From: Brachynemurus nebulosus
Lineage: Eukaryota; Arthropoda; Insecta; Neuroptera; Myrmeleontidae
Length of the DNA: 64,000 nucleotides
Reading direction: 5' to 3'
NCBI GenBank assembly: GCA_035578155.1
Contig: JAPWDM010000015.1
Coordinates: 7,872,709 to 7,936,708, forward strand
In this document: positions 31,600-42,669 of the stretch, one piece after another
Layout of the letters: every line of letters starts with the position of its first letter
Numbering within the stretch: position 1 is the first letter of the stretch
The notes under the pieces: model-generated
The model's input: only the letters and a program-made list of their open reading frames with translations
What the model was told of the DNA's origin: nothing
Database searches by the model: none
Program-made: the position numbers and the translations under genes

Positions 31600-33150
31600 C
31601 AACAGAATGAATTTGTCAATCTTTATTATTCCAACGTGCAGGGTTTAATAATAAAATTAACGAAATCGAAGCTTTAGCTGATGAATATAATTTTAAAATT
31701 TTATGCATGACCGAGCACTGGCTTACGTCTGACTTAATTAATATTTGTAATATATCAAATTTTAAAATAGCTAATTCTTTTTGTAGGTCACAGTTCAAAT
31801 GTGGAGGTGTGGCAATATTTGTTAATAATAATATTAAGTTTAAGAAGATCGAGGCTTTGAACTTTTTGAACAAAGAGCGACATATTGAAATTACGGGTAT
31901 AGAACTAGATAATGCATGTTTACTTATTGTAACAATTTACAGATCGCCAATAGGTGATAAAAATATATATTTTAAGACAATAACGACGCCATTAGATATT
32001 TTGGGTAGTTATCACAAAAAAATTTTACTATGTGGAGACTTTAACATCAATTTTTTGGAAAATACAAATGACAGGAAAATTTTATTTGATATTTTTGATC
32101 TGCGAATCTAAAAATTACTATTAACGATCCTACAAGAGTAACAAATTTATCTAGCACTTGCATTGACAATATCGTAACTGATTTAGATATAGACACATGT
32201 AGATTTAAAGTCTGCTATGAAAAGGTCTGTCTGATCACTTCGGTATTCTTACTCAAGTAGCTTCTACTTTAGATTTTACAGATGTACAAAACATTAAAAT
32301 TAGAAAAATAAACGGAACAAATTTGGCTAGGTTCAATTTATATTTAAAAAGTATTGATTGGTCTTTTGTATACTTGAAATCTGATGCTAAGGAGTGTTTT
32401 GATGTTTTCTTTAAATTTTTCTAAGATAGTTTTAATCTTTATTTTTCCGAACTAAGAGTTTCAATAGAAACACATCATAAGGATATTTCTTGGTATACTG
32501 ATGAATTAAGAATGATAAAAGAAAATTTAAATATTATTTCTACAATTGCTCAATCACTCCAGTCTGAAACTGTTTTTAAAATGTTAAAGAGTTATCGCCA
32601 GTAATATAAAAAATGTATCGAAAAAGCTAAAAAAGAAGCAAAAGCAAATTTTATTTTAAACTCTATTAACAAAACTAGAACCGTTTGGGATGTTATAAAT
32701 AAAGAATTGAAAATTAATAGAAAAAATCGGAATGTGAAGTAAACGTGAACGAATTTAATACCTTTTTTTCGAATATAGCTACTAACATCAATAACTCTCT
32801 ACCAAGTACAAACTTAAAACATGATTCTTTCTTAAATAAACAAGTTAATTGAAGTCCAATCAATTCTTTTGTTTTATATAATATTACTGTTGAAAAAACA
32901 ATTACATATATTAATAGTTTAACTAATTCACATTATAGTTATGTTTATGGTATAAACAGCAAGGTTATAAAGTATATAGGAGACAGTATAGCCGAACCTT
33001 TGACTTTTGGATTTAATAAATGCATAGAACAGAGAACATGCCCTGATCAGTTAAAAATAGCTAGAGTCATTCCGCTTCATAAGAAAGGTAATATCAATAA
33101 CATTGACAATTATCGCCCCATTTCAATATTACCAGTTTTATCAAAAATTT
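31600..33150 (+). pseudogene. CR1/jockey-group LINE ORF2, 3' part missing
   Basis: The endonuclease domain is well preserved from 31,650 to 32,111: INEIEALADEYNFKIL, TEHWL, CGGVAIFVNNNI, IYRSP and ILLCGDFNINFLEN. TRVTNLSSTCIDNIVTD lies near 32,130 and a SDHFGI box near 32,235. The linker (ISWYTDELRMIKENL) and the first reverse transcriptase motifs (NKCIEQRTCPDQLKIARVIP, NYRPISILPVLSKIF) reach 33,150. There the frame is cut by the 3' end of a minus-strand Dong/R4-type LINE. Stops and shifts occur near 31,640, 32,111, 32,225, 32,423, 32,600, 32,735 and 32,850. The downstream half is not found elsewhere in the window. Confidence 0.82.
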
Positions 33151-33154
33151 TTTG

Positions 33155-36100
33155 TTGTTATTGTTGCTTTAAACGAGGTGTTATTCGTCTATTTTGGTGT
33201 ACACTGGGTCGTACGACGAGACTTTTGTGGGACCGTAGATGTTGGCTCAATGACAGACGGCTGTGAAAGCCTAGTTCGTTTTCGTGTCCTCAGAGGATAG
33301 GTAGGATTAGGGACAGAGGGAAGGGAAAGGACTGTTTGTGTGTGTGTTCGTGTATGTGTGTGGATGTGTCGTTCTATTTTACGTTTCTTGGTGTAAGTGT
33401 GTTCTGGTTCATCAAATTGCTCATTAAGATCGGGTGTTCCTGGAATTGCGCGTTTAGATGGTACAGAGATTGATGGACCTTGTGTGTTATTGAGTTGGGG
33501 AGGATTGTGCACCAGAGCGGTAACAGTGACAGTGCGGCAGTTGGTCGATCCCCCCTCTCCATCAGACGAATCTGGATCTGTATGTGTGTTAAGTGTTTGT
33601 GTTTCAGTGTTAGTGTATTGTGTGTTTATGTATGTGTGTTGTGTGTCTGTAAGATGACTGTCAGAGTGTTGTTCGCTCACTGTAGATGGTTCAGATGGAG
33701 TAGAAGCAGATCTTGTGCTTTCACATATCGCAGTCGGATTCGTATTACTGAGGAACTTCCGTATTATACGACAAGTGTTTATGATCACTGCCTTTTGCAT
33801 AGTGACATATGTGTATTTTGGGAGACCCAAGAGGCTCAAACTATTGTGTAGTGTGTGTGGAATGACCCCGGTGGCACTGAGCACTATTGGCAAAATATGG
33901 ACATGTTCCATTCGCCATTGTTGTTTTATTTCGGCTGTGAGGTCAGTGTATTTATCCAATTTAACTGCATGTGTTTTTTGTAAGTTGTGTGTATTTGGAA
34001 TCGCAATATCGATCAGATAGGTTGTCTTAGTTTTTTTCATTACGAAGGTGATATCTGGTCGATTATGATTTATGGTCTTATCTGTAATAATCGACCGATC
34101 CCAGTAAAGTCTACAGGAGTCATTCTCCGCTACTACTTTTGGTGTGAGCTTGTAGTAAGGTGTTTTATCGGTTATAAGGTGGTGCTTAACCGCTAGTTTC
34201 TGGTACATAATTTTGCCAACCTGGTCGTGACGGTGTTTGTATTCAGACTGAGCGAGCTGAGTACAGGCAGCTGTGATATGTTGGATCGTTTCGGATTTGG
34301 AATGGCATCTCCGGCATGAGTCAGATGTTATGGACGAGTCACGAAGTATGTATTTTGAGTAATTCTTTGTATGAATTACTTGATCTTGTATAGCTAGCAT
34401 GAATCCTTCAGTCTCCGGGAAAAGACTTCCTTGACTCAACCAGGCGTGCGACGCTGCTTTGTCGACGTTACTCTGATTAAGATCATGTGGATGTCTCCCA
34501 TGTAAAGGCTTCCGGATCCATTGCTGAACTTTGTCCTCCTTCGTGACCAAAGGGCAAAAACTATCTGGCATTTCTGTGTGTGAGAGGTTTAATGGCGTGT
34601 ATGCCTTGTCGGCTTGGATTATTGCATTGTGTAAGTGTGATGTGTGTGTTTTGGTGTAAAAGTATTCTCGGAAGTTATGAACCTGTTTATTATGCGTGTT
34701 CCTTATGTCTATAAGACCTCGACCCCCTTCGGCTCTTGGCAGCGTCAGTCGTTCTATCGCGGCTTTGGGATGATGAATTCGGTATTTAGTCATAAGGACG
34801 CGGGTCTTGATCTCGATGTTTGTCAAGTCCGTAAGCGTCCATTTGATTACCCCAAATGAGTACGTTAGCACCGGAACTGCGTATATGTTAATTGTTTTTA
34901 TGGTTTTTTTTCCATCAAGGTGGGTGTTCAGTATAATCTCTGTACACGCGTTAAGTATTGCTGCATCAGGTGTTGTTTTACAGCGCTATGGTCTATACGT
35001 TCATCCTGATTGAATCCGAGATACCGGTACGACTCTCCCTCGTCCGTGGGCTGCATAACAGACTCTGGTTCGAGTTCGAATGCGACCGCATCTCGTTTTA
35101 CCCCAGAACGATATTGTGTTCGACATTTATCGATTCCGAACTCCATACAGAGGTCTCGCGAAACCTCCTTGGAAAGTCCCAGCAGCTGCTGTAATTGATG
35201 TTCAGTAGCTGCATAGATCTTTATATCATCCATATACATAAGATGTGAAATGGTATGGCGCGAATTCGTTTGCGTACCTACATTGTAACCGTATTTGGTT
35301 TCATTTAACAGGCGAGAAAGTGGATTCATTGCGAGACAAAACCATAATGGACTCAATGAGTCGCCTTGGAATATGCCGCGTCTTACTTGAATACGATCGC
35401 TTGTTGTTTTTTCATTACCAATACTCAAATGTAAGGTCGTTCGCCAATCGGACATGATCGTTCCAAGGAAGTTCACGATACTTGGGTGTATTTTGTACAG
35501 CTCCAATACTCTCCGTAACCAGGAGTGCGGCACCGAATCAGATGCCTTTTTGTAATCAATAAACGCTGTGTACAGGTTACGTTGTCTCCCTTTCGCTTGT
35601 TCCAGTATTGCGGAGTCAATCAGAAGCTACTCTTTGCAACCTTGTGACCACTTTCGACATCCCTTTTGTTCTTCTGTCAGTATGGTGTTAATCTGACAAT
35701 GCTCATCGATCTTTTCTGCCAGACAGGACGTCAAAATCTTATACACTGTAGGCAAACAGGTGATAGGCCTATAATTAGCAGGATCTTTTGTATCACTATT
35801 TTTTGATTTCATATATGTGATACCCTGCGTTAGGAACTTCGGTGTCAGGTTTAGTGTTCTTATAAATAGTGTAAATTGTTCAGCGAGATACTTGTGTGTT
35901 GATGTAAAGTGTTTGAGCCAGTAGTTTTGTATGTTATCGATGCCAGGTGCCTTCCAGTTATGCGATCTCTGTAGAGCTCTGGAGACGTCCTCTGTAGTAA
36001 TGTCCGTATAGGGCATCTCCGGAAGATGTTCATTATTCCTGTACTCTGTATCGGTCCAGCTGGCTTTGTCATTATGGTCAATGGTGTTGGACTATATATT

Positions 36101-37469
36101 CGCCCAGAAACTATGGAGTGTGTTCTTCTCTGGTAGACCATTACTGTTAGTTGCCGTGTTCGTTAGAGACTGATAAAACCGTCTCTCGTTTCTGCTGAAC
36201 GCTTGGTTTTGTCGTCTGCGTTCAGTACTGTTCTTATACCTTCGTAAGCGCTTCGCTAGTGCTGTTAATTTTTGGTGAAGCGTATCTCTGATCTCTATAA
36301 GCGTTTTGTTGGGTTCCTCGTATTGTGTGTGTACTGCGTGTTTGTGTAGTATGTCGTGTATGTGTTTGTTGAGCTGCTTAGATCTACTGCCCTGTTGGTA
36401 TTGGGTGATCCTGCCGAGGTTGCATCGGATGTTGTTGATGCGTTTATTCAATCGTGTTTCGCAGTCAGGAATTTTGTGTTCCTTCGAGTTGTACGCTACA
36501 GGTGGTGTTACGTCGGAACCGTTACAACGTATAGTGGCAACGGCTCCACAGTAGATAGCCGTGTGTAACTCGATAAAATCGTCACATGTTTCCAAGTGTT
36601 TAGGCAGTATTGTATTGTCCAATATCTCAACGATTTCAGCCAATCTACGTGAGGTGTGTTGTTTAGGCAACAAGTACCTATGTGTGGGGTCCGTCCCTTC
36701 AAATTCAGTAAGCGCTGTGTTAAATTCCAGTTCGATCTTTTGCAGTAGGGTGTCGTTTACTGCTGTCTCATGGAGGTTAGGCTCATTATCGACAAGTTGT
36801 TGAGTGTCGTTTTGTGTGAGGCTCCCCATTTCTGGTGGGCCGTCGTCGGCCTGACTTTCTTCACTTTGAGCAAATTGATGTGCGACTTGTGTTTTAATAG
36901 TGTTTATGAGGGAAGAAGGTATAAGGTTATTGGTGAAAATGACACGCTTGTGGTCTGCCAGTCTCTGTTCAGTGACGCGGTTTAGGTGAGGATAGGTGCG
37001 CGAGAACTCTTGATGTAATTTCGTACGGTAACCAGTTTTGTCCGTTTCAAGTTTAGTAACTTGGGAGTATGTGCGTACGATGAATTCATTCAGTTCATCT
37101 GTCCATTTCATACACACACGCTTCCTACCAGCTTTAGTGGTCCCCAAAGGATGCTCCGATGAAACACTTAAAATTCGGCTGAGCGAAAGGTGTTGGAGGC
37201 TCTGTAAGTAGGGCAGTAGTAGTTTGGCTGAAGGTGTTGTTACAGCTGACGGGTGGCTGCCTAGAACCCAACCTGTCGTCACCGTGATCTGAGCTGTCAC
37301 ATTCAGTGGTAACCTTGATGCGCCCGGTCGCTCCACCGGCAGCGGCAGTTTTCCGAGGCCTTTTTCTTATTTTCTCCATCCTAATGGGTTGTCCTTTTAG
37401 TCGCCTTTTATGACAAGCAGGACTTACTGTGGGCAAATTCTACAAAGTGAAGCCCCCACCCACAGGGCG

Positions 37470-37470
<1 letters not shown>
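33155..37470 (-). pseudogene. Dong/R4-type LINE, near full length (element 2)
   Basis: Minus strand, one long ORF broken by mutations. It has a Myb-like region MKWTDELNEFIVRTYSQVT, CNLGRITQYQQG, then reverse transcriptase with APGIDNIQNYWLK-like fingers (36,016-35,627), NYRPITCLPT, IQVRRGIFQGDSLSPLWF and the catalytic LMYMDDIKIYA (35,533-34,928). The C-terminal part (34,871-33,189) has LPRAEGGRGLIDI, a CCHC knuckle CRRCHSKSETIQHITAAC, and a restriction-enzyme-like endonuclease core RPDITFV...YLIDIAIP. A hydrophilic tail of about 185 residues with HTHT repeats follows. Breaks are a one-base insertion near 37,172, a TAG at 36,092-36,094 where element 1 has TGG, and frameshifts near 35,580 and 34,945. 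The 5' end abuts (TAA)n; the 3' end lies in another LINE. Confidence 0.84.

Positions 37471-37471
<1 letters not shown>

Positions 37472-37520
<49 letters not shown>
37472..37520. repeat. (TAA)n microsatellite between two LINEs
   Basis: About 16 TTA units lie exactly between the 5' end of LINE element 2 and the 3' end of LINE element 3. The poly-asparagine seen in translation is an artefact. Confidence 0.95.
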
Positions 37521-37759
37521 TGAGAATTTAACGAAAGAAACGCGACTGCACTTCAAAAACCCCCAGGCGGAGGAAAAAGTGTCCGTGCAGCGTACCAGGT
37601 CAGGTACGTAATGTCCGTCATACAGCATCCCCTTCCTGGTCTTCCCTACCTAATAAATCCCCGAACCTCGCTGCGAAACCATAACAGTGGGAGATTCGAG
37701 GGCAGGTCCAATGGATGTTCGAGGACCCGCTCTAAACGGGGCATGGGGTTCAAAGGTGT

Positions 37760-40700
37760 TCATGAACTCCCGGAAAAAGTCGTCTCGTGCGACCGAAGCG
37801 TGCGGAGCGTCCCGATAATAATTGCTTTTTGCATTGACGCCGCTAACATGTTGGCGTGAGATCTACAAGCCGGAATGATGTTAAGATTGCGCACAAAGGA
37901 GTTATGCATACCCCCCAGACATCCGATTATAAGTACGACCAAGTGGACCGTATAGCCCGGGTACAGTTGTCGCAGCTCGTGTATTAGATCTTGATATTTA
38001 ATCCTTTTTTGCTCCTCCTTTTCGACTATGTTAGTTTCCGCCGGAGCAGAGAACTCGATAACATACATAGTCTGAGATGTTAAATCTTGGAGCACAACAT
38101 CAGGCTTATTAGCGCTCAATTGCCTGGTAGTTGAAACCGGCATGTTCCAAAAGATCTTGCACTTTTGGTTGGCAACAAAGGATTCTACTTCCGCAGGATC
38201 GTAGGGCAAGACTGGTGTTTTGTCAACTTCGTAATGATGACGAAGATAAAAATAAAGCACACGCAACGCTGCATTATGGCGACGGATATAGGTGGATTTA
38301 GCATAATAAGAACAACCTGAAGTCAGGTGCATTAAGGTTTCCGGGTATGCTTTGCATGCCCGACACGAGGTACTCGAAACCCCTTTATTACCCATCACAT
38401 ATTTTTGGTGTGTTAAGGTGTTCCACACTCCATCTTGAGCTGCAGTGATAAAGCCCTCCGTTTCCGATTTAAGTCCATTAGCTCTCAAGAAAGCCCAAGT
38501 GAGTTCGCTCGAAAGGCCAAGGTTGTCAAGGTGATGGTAGAACATACCCTGGTGAACTTTGTCGCGATGCTGATTGAGCAGATGTTGTTGCTCGGCTCTC
38601 TTGATTGCCGACTTTTGGCGCGACTGTGATAGTGAAAGAATGTTATCATCACCGTCGCGATTACGCGGATCGAATTCTAAGCCCAAGATATTGGCGGCAC
38701 GTTGCGCTGCCGTGAATAAAAATGCGCCCACGCCAGCAAGCTCGTGATCCCTGACGAGTTGCAATAGCGGGTCTGAACTGTTAAGTACACGACAAGCTGT
38801 ACCTAAGACTACACGATCATGTAAACGTTCGACTGACAGGAGCCCCCTTCCCCCCTGGTCTCGTGGGAGGTAAAGTCGTTGTGTCGATGCGCGTGGGTGC
38901 AAACTACGATTGATATTCATTATTTTTCGCGTGTCTCGGTCTAGTTCCTCCAATTCATTCACATTCCACTTAATTGAGCCAAAAGTATATAAAAGGATGG
39001 GTATGGCTAGCATATTTGTAGCGCTGGTCTTATTCTTCGCCGACAATTCAGAACTCCAAATTTGTCGGAGAAGGCGCTTATATCTACTACTTAAGGCGGC
39101 CTTCATGTTCTTCACGTCTTGGATGTGACTTTCGCCAACACCAAGGTACGTATAGGTCGCTCCTTCATCAAGATGTTCTATGATGCTTCCATCCACTAAT
39201 TGGGCGTGTGAATCAAAATTCGGAACTACACCATGCTTACAGTGCACCACCGCGCATTTGTCCAGTCCGAACTCCATACCGATCGCGTGCGTGTATTCGT
39301 GTGTTAATTTTAGAGCGCAGTTGAGATCACTCTCTGACGAAGCATACAGTTTTAAGTCATCCATATAAAATAAATGTGTGACTTTATGCTCGCGATTTCC
39401 TACCGGGCCACACAAGTAGCCGGGTTCCTCTCTCAGGCTGATTGACAGGGGCAACAACGAGATGCAAAACAAAAGTGGGCTGAGGCTGTCTCCTTGGTAT
39501 ACGCCTCGTTTGTATGTCACCAACTCCGTTGACACAACGTGTTCACCGGATGTTATTGTGAACTTTGTTTTCCAGAGCGGCAACAGGTGTTCAATACATT
39601 TAATAATGTCGAGATGGACTCGCAGACAATGGAGCAAATAGATAATAAGCTCATGCGACGTTGTGTCAAATGCTTTCCGATAGTCCACCCAGGCCATGCT
39701 CAGGTTGCGTTTGTGCTGTCTAGCGTCCTGACAGATACATCTGTCGACCAGCAAGTTGTCTTTGCAACCCGATATTCCTCTTTTTGAACCTCGTTGTTCA
39801 TAGATTGAACTCCACACTGGTTCAATCGCCTTCAAGATGCGTTCATATAGGATGGAAGTGAACGCTTTATACACAGTGTTCAGGCACGTTATCGGTCTGT
39901 AGTTCTGTGGTTGTGATGGTCTCCTTTTTTCGGTATTAGGACCGTTCTTCCCTCAGCGAGCCACGATGGTATTGGCTCACAGTTAAATAACCAATTTGAA
40001 AATATACGGGCAAGATGGCGGTGGGTACTAGTGAGCTTCTTCCACCAAAAATTCGTTATTCCATCAATGCCCGGAGCCGAATAGTTCTTCTTGCCTTTGA
40101 AAGCAAGTTCGACTTCCTCTTTATCAACAGATGTTATAATGGTATGAGATGGCACTTTGCCAAGCTGTTGTTTGCAGTACCATCTAAACTGGCTGATGGG
40201 AATACAGTCCAAGTCAGTCTCTTTAGTCGTCTCATATATCCCCCGCCAATAATTCTCTATTGCGTCGACCGTCGGTGGTTGCTCCACGACAGGGCTTTTA
40301 GATGCGAACAGGCGTGAAGGGTTCGAGTTAAAGATCTTATTTTCCCGAATACACCGTTCACGCCGGGCTACTTTCTTCTTGGCCAGGGCCAATGCGCGTA
40401 TCTTATCCAAATGTGTCTGTTTGATGGTCAACAGATTGCCCAAATTTATTGTGTGATAGCGGTACCTTAGTTCTCTGGCAAAAGCCCGTACCTTTCGCGT
40501 AAAACGCCTGTTGGTCTGAATATATTCTATCACACATTGGATACGCGATACCATCTGTCGTAGTGCCCTCACTTTGGTGTCAATTTGTTTAATACGAATC
40601 CGTGCCTTCTCCTCTGCAGTCTTTTGCTGCTTAGTACATGGGTTCAGGACACGCATCGCTGCATATACTGCGTTGTCGACGTCGGTGAGATCACTGGATG

Positions 40701-41313
40701 GGGATAGATGATCGTCCAAAATTTCGTTTAGTAGGGTCAGTTGTTCGCCCTTTACATACGTCCGTCGGTGTTTGGGACGTGGTCGTTTGTCAAAGTCTAA
40801 ATCAGTCTCGAGAAGATCGCGAAATTGTTTTCTTAAATTGTCTGAGACAGAAAGGGATTTATTTAGATCGGCATCATTCTGTGTGGGAGTTGAACTCGTT
40901 CTGGTGTTAGACTCTAGCACAGTATCTGTGTTGGCTTGATTTAACAAGTCCGTCTGTGCCTCAGTAACCATGCTGTCACCATGAGTTACCGGTTGATCCT
41001 GCTCTGTGATGTTAATATTGGCCAAGCTCTCACCATTGACCGCAGAATCCTGTTCAACTTCCACCACTGCAGTTTCAGCAACCCTAGCTTCTTCGCGAGC
41101 TTCTCGATTATCGTCATGTCCGGTAGGTATGTTTAATTTAATGATTCGGGCTACATGGTCACGCAGATTTTGTGGCGTTAAATTAGAGTGTTCGGGATGC
41201 ATCTGGCACCATATGGCGTGCATCCTTGCCATGTACCCTCTCTTATTCGGCTCACTTTGTACGCGGCACGTGAGCAAATCTCTCCTCAAGCTGTCCGTCC
41301 ACTCCAGGCGCAC
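37760..41313 (-). pseudogene. ORF of LINE element 3: Myb-like, RT, CCHC, REL-endonuclease (one frameshift)
   Basis: The first frame (41,313-39,889, 474 aa) opens MRLEWTDSLRRDLLTCRV, a Myb-like DNA-binding helix set. It runs through an acidic spacer and RRTYVKGEQLTLLNEIL to the reverse transcriptase fingers (SAPGIDGITNFWWKKL, SWLAEGRTVLIPKKGD). A single-base loss near 39,920 shifts into the second frame (39,874-37,760, 704 aa). That gives NYRPITCLNT, WVDYRKAFDT (D64), YQGDSLSPLLF, FYMDDLKLY (170-173) and LPRDQGGRGLLSV, then CCHC CRACKAYPETLMHLTSGC (504-521). The restriction-like nuclease follows: KPDVVLQDL (D592) and MYVIEFSAP (E607). There are no other breaks. The frame is open upstream of 41,313 to a TAA near 41,430 with no ATG, so the start codon is uncertain. 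Confidence 0.88.
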
Positions 41314-41503
41314 GAGACGAGAAGATGAATTTTGACTGGTTCCGCCTTTATTAGCGGGCCCATCCGAGAGACCCGCAGCACGACCAGCCTTCCTAGTTCT
41401 TTTTCCGTCTGGAACTAGTAGATAACCTGTTAGGGGTAGTTAGCCCGTTAACAGAGACCACCATTTAGCGCTGGTTGACTCCACGCACCAGGTACCAGAA
41501 AGT

Positions 41504-41586
41504 ACCTGGTCTTAGCTCGGGAACCCCGGGAGCGCTACTTCCCGTGTTGTAGCAACCGATCACCTAAGCAACCAGGTGTTACAACA
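41504..41586 (-). ncRNA. candidate HDV-like ribozyme at the 5' end of LINE element 3
   Basis: On the minus strand, starting about 11 bases inside the element, the order is: TGTTGTA (41,586-41,580), ACCTGGT (41,577-41,571), a spacer, TACAACA (41,551-41,545), a GC-rich hairpin, CTAAG (41,515-41,511), and ACCAGGT (41,510-41,504). The first and third pair perfectly (7 bp, P1), as do the second and last (7 bp, P2). CTAAG sits where the catalytic-C joining segment of the hepatitis delta double pseudoknot lies. R2 and several other LINEs carry such ribozymes at their 5' ends. The P3/L3 part is not convincing, so activity is uncertain. Confidence 0.42.
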
Positions 41587-41597
41587 AGCCCCTGAGG

Positions 41598-41633
41598 GTT
41601 TATTATTATTATTATTATTGTTATTATTATTAT
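41598..41633. repeat. (TAA)n microsatellite at the 5' end of element 3
   Basis: About 12 TTA units with one TTG interruption separate LINE element 3 from the tRNA-bearing repeat. It replaces the expected start of that repeat unit. Confidence 0.93.
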
Positions 41634-42080
41634 GAATATTGGTGTGTGTGTAAATACGGACAAAAGTCCACCATACATTAATAATGTTTCACAGGCACTC
41701 GATAACATTTGAAATTAAAAATGTACTGCGTCTCACATTAAAGAGAGGATGTGTTTGATTGATTATCAAAATTGGAGTGGCACTCGAACGAACAGTCGGT
41801 GGCCTAATTGGTAAAGGCGCTTGGCTAGCAACCAAGAGATCCGGGTTCGAGTCCCAGCCGATCCCGTTTTGATAATTTTACACTATGTGAATTTTAATTA
41901 ACATAATGAATTGGGCATACATACGGCATACATACCAAAGTAAATCGACTGTTCAAGTATCAGCTAAAGCTGAGTATCAACTGAACATATGAATATTAGT
42001 GTGTGTGTAAATACGGACAAAAGTCCGCCATACATTAATAATGTTTCATAGGCACTCGATAACATTTGAAATTAAAAAAA
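41634..42080 (+). repeat. tRNA-bearing repeat, copy B, tandem with 357-bp period
   Basis: TATGAATATTGGTGTGTGTG with TAAATACGGACAAAAGTCC and AATGTTTCACAGGCACTCGA begins at 41,634 and begins again at about 41,991, 357 bases later. The first unit is complete and includes a tRNA-like domain; the second breaks off at about 42,077 into a poly-A-like run. Copy A at 27.5-27.8 kb is the same unit on the other strand. This is either a tandemly arranged SINE-like element or a tRNA-derived satellite. Confidence 0.8.
41794..41865 (+). tRNA. tRNA-like sequence, anticodon AGC (Ala-like)
   Basis: A-box-like GGCCTAATTGGTAAAGGCGC, anticodon arm CTTGG-CTAGCAA-CCAAG with a seven-base loop (anticodon AGC), and a perfect B box GGGTTCGAGTCCC are all correctly spaced. 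The acceptor ends AGTCGG and CCGATCC pair only in their inner five positions. It is embedded in a longer repeat, so it is probably a tRNA-derived element head that retains a polymerase III promoter, not a translation tRNA. Confidence 0.55.
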
Positions 42081-42669
42081 AAAGCCTGTATAGTATTTTA
42101 CATTCTTAATAATCTCATTTTGAGAATTAAAGTAATAAAGACGATTGAAACATGTTTTGGTGTGAATGACACAACTCGCTTTTTTTATGCAGTCGCCATT
42201 ATTATTTTACTAAATCTAACTTTAAAATTTATTTGTAAAATTATTCTAGTTATTTATTAATCTATCCAAATTTACATTTCATTCAATATTTTCATGTTTA
42301 TTTTGTAAATTCATGTTTCACCATTTCGAGTATTTAAATTCTTTATAATACTAAAATGTTTGTTTTGTAAAATGAAGCAATCTTTTTGTGATATTATCCT
42401 CTGGGGCTAATGTGCCAACTTTAAGTAAACTTTAATAAATTGTTATTGTTAAGTAAATCTTTTTTTTTATTGTTAACCCTTGGTACATTAGTTTGGGCCA
42501 CGCTTCGTGTATCTGTCGCACCCAACATTTTAGTTTCATCAAAATAAATATAAAACAATACTCAATTCATAACAAATACCAAATTTAATTGTTTTTTTCT
42601 CCATTATGGTAGCAGAGTAAATGTGGTAAATTTCGGTAGAACATTTTACTCTCCTAGAATGTTTCAGGT
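42081..42669 (+). other. probable LTR/leader of a gypsy-type element with primer-site-like sequence
   Basis: AT-rich DNA leading to TGGTAGCAGAG at 42,607-42,617, a sequence typical of the primer-binding/leader junction of insect gypsy-type retrotransposons. A gag relic follows. The LTR boundaries are not evident; AACCCTTGGTACATTAG and GCACCCAACATT near 42,475-42,530 may be inside it. No matching second LTR is in the window. Confidence 0.4.

Larger units (their letters stand above)
37522..41597 (-). mobile_element. Dong/R4-type LINE, almost intact (element 3)
   Basis: A minus-strand element of about 4.08 kb bounded on both sides by (TAA)n: 41,598-41,633 at its 5' end and 37,472-37,520 at its 3' end, where ...TTCTCAAATAA runs into the tract. 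It has a structured 5' leader (41,597 to about 41,430), one long coding region and a 3' UTR of about 240 bases. Target-site use of TAA repeats is the known habit of Dong elements. It is a distinct lineage from elements 1 and 2; protein similarity is clear but nucleotide similarity is low. Confidence 0.85.

Noticed and set aside
33397..34859. Several plus-strand frames of 60-120 codons
   Set aside because: They are antisense shadows of the LINE element 2 ORF, whose motifs are clear on the minus strand.
39905..39945. Programmed -1 frameshift at an A6G run in LINE element 3
   Set aside because: The A run is not in the correct phase for a standard slippery heptamer, and element 2 reads through the same region without a shift. 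A simple one-base loss or sequencing error is more likely.
41794..41865. Functional tRNA-Ala(AGC) gene
   Set aside because: The outer acceptor pairs do not match, the sequence sits in a longer repeat, and the second copy has a different anticodon. It is kept only as tRNA-derived.
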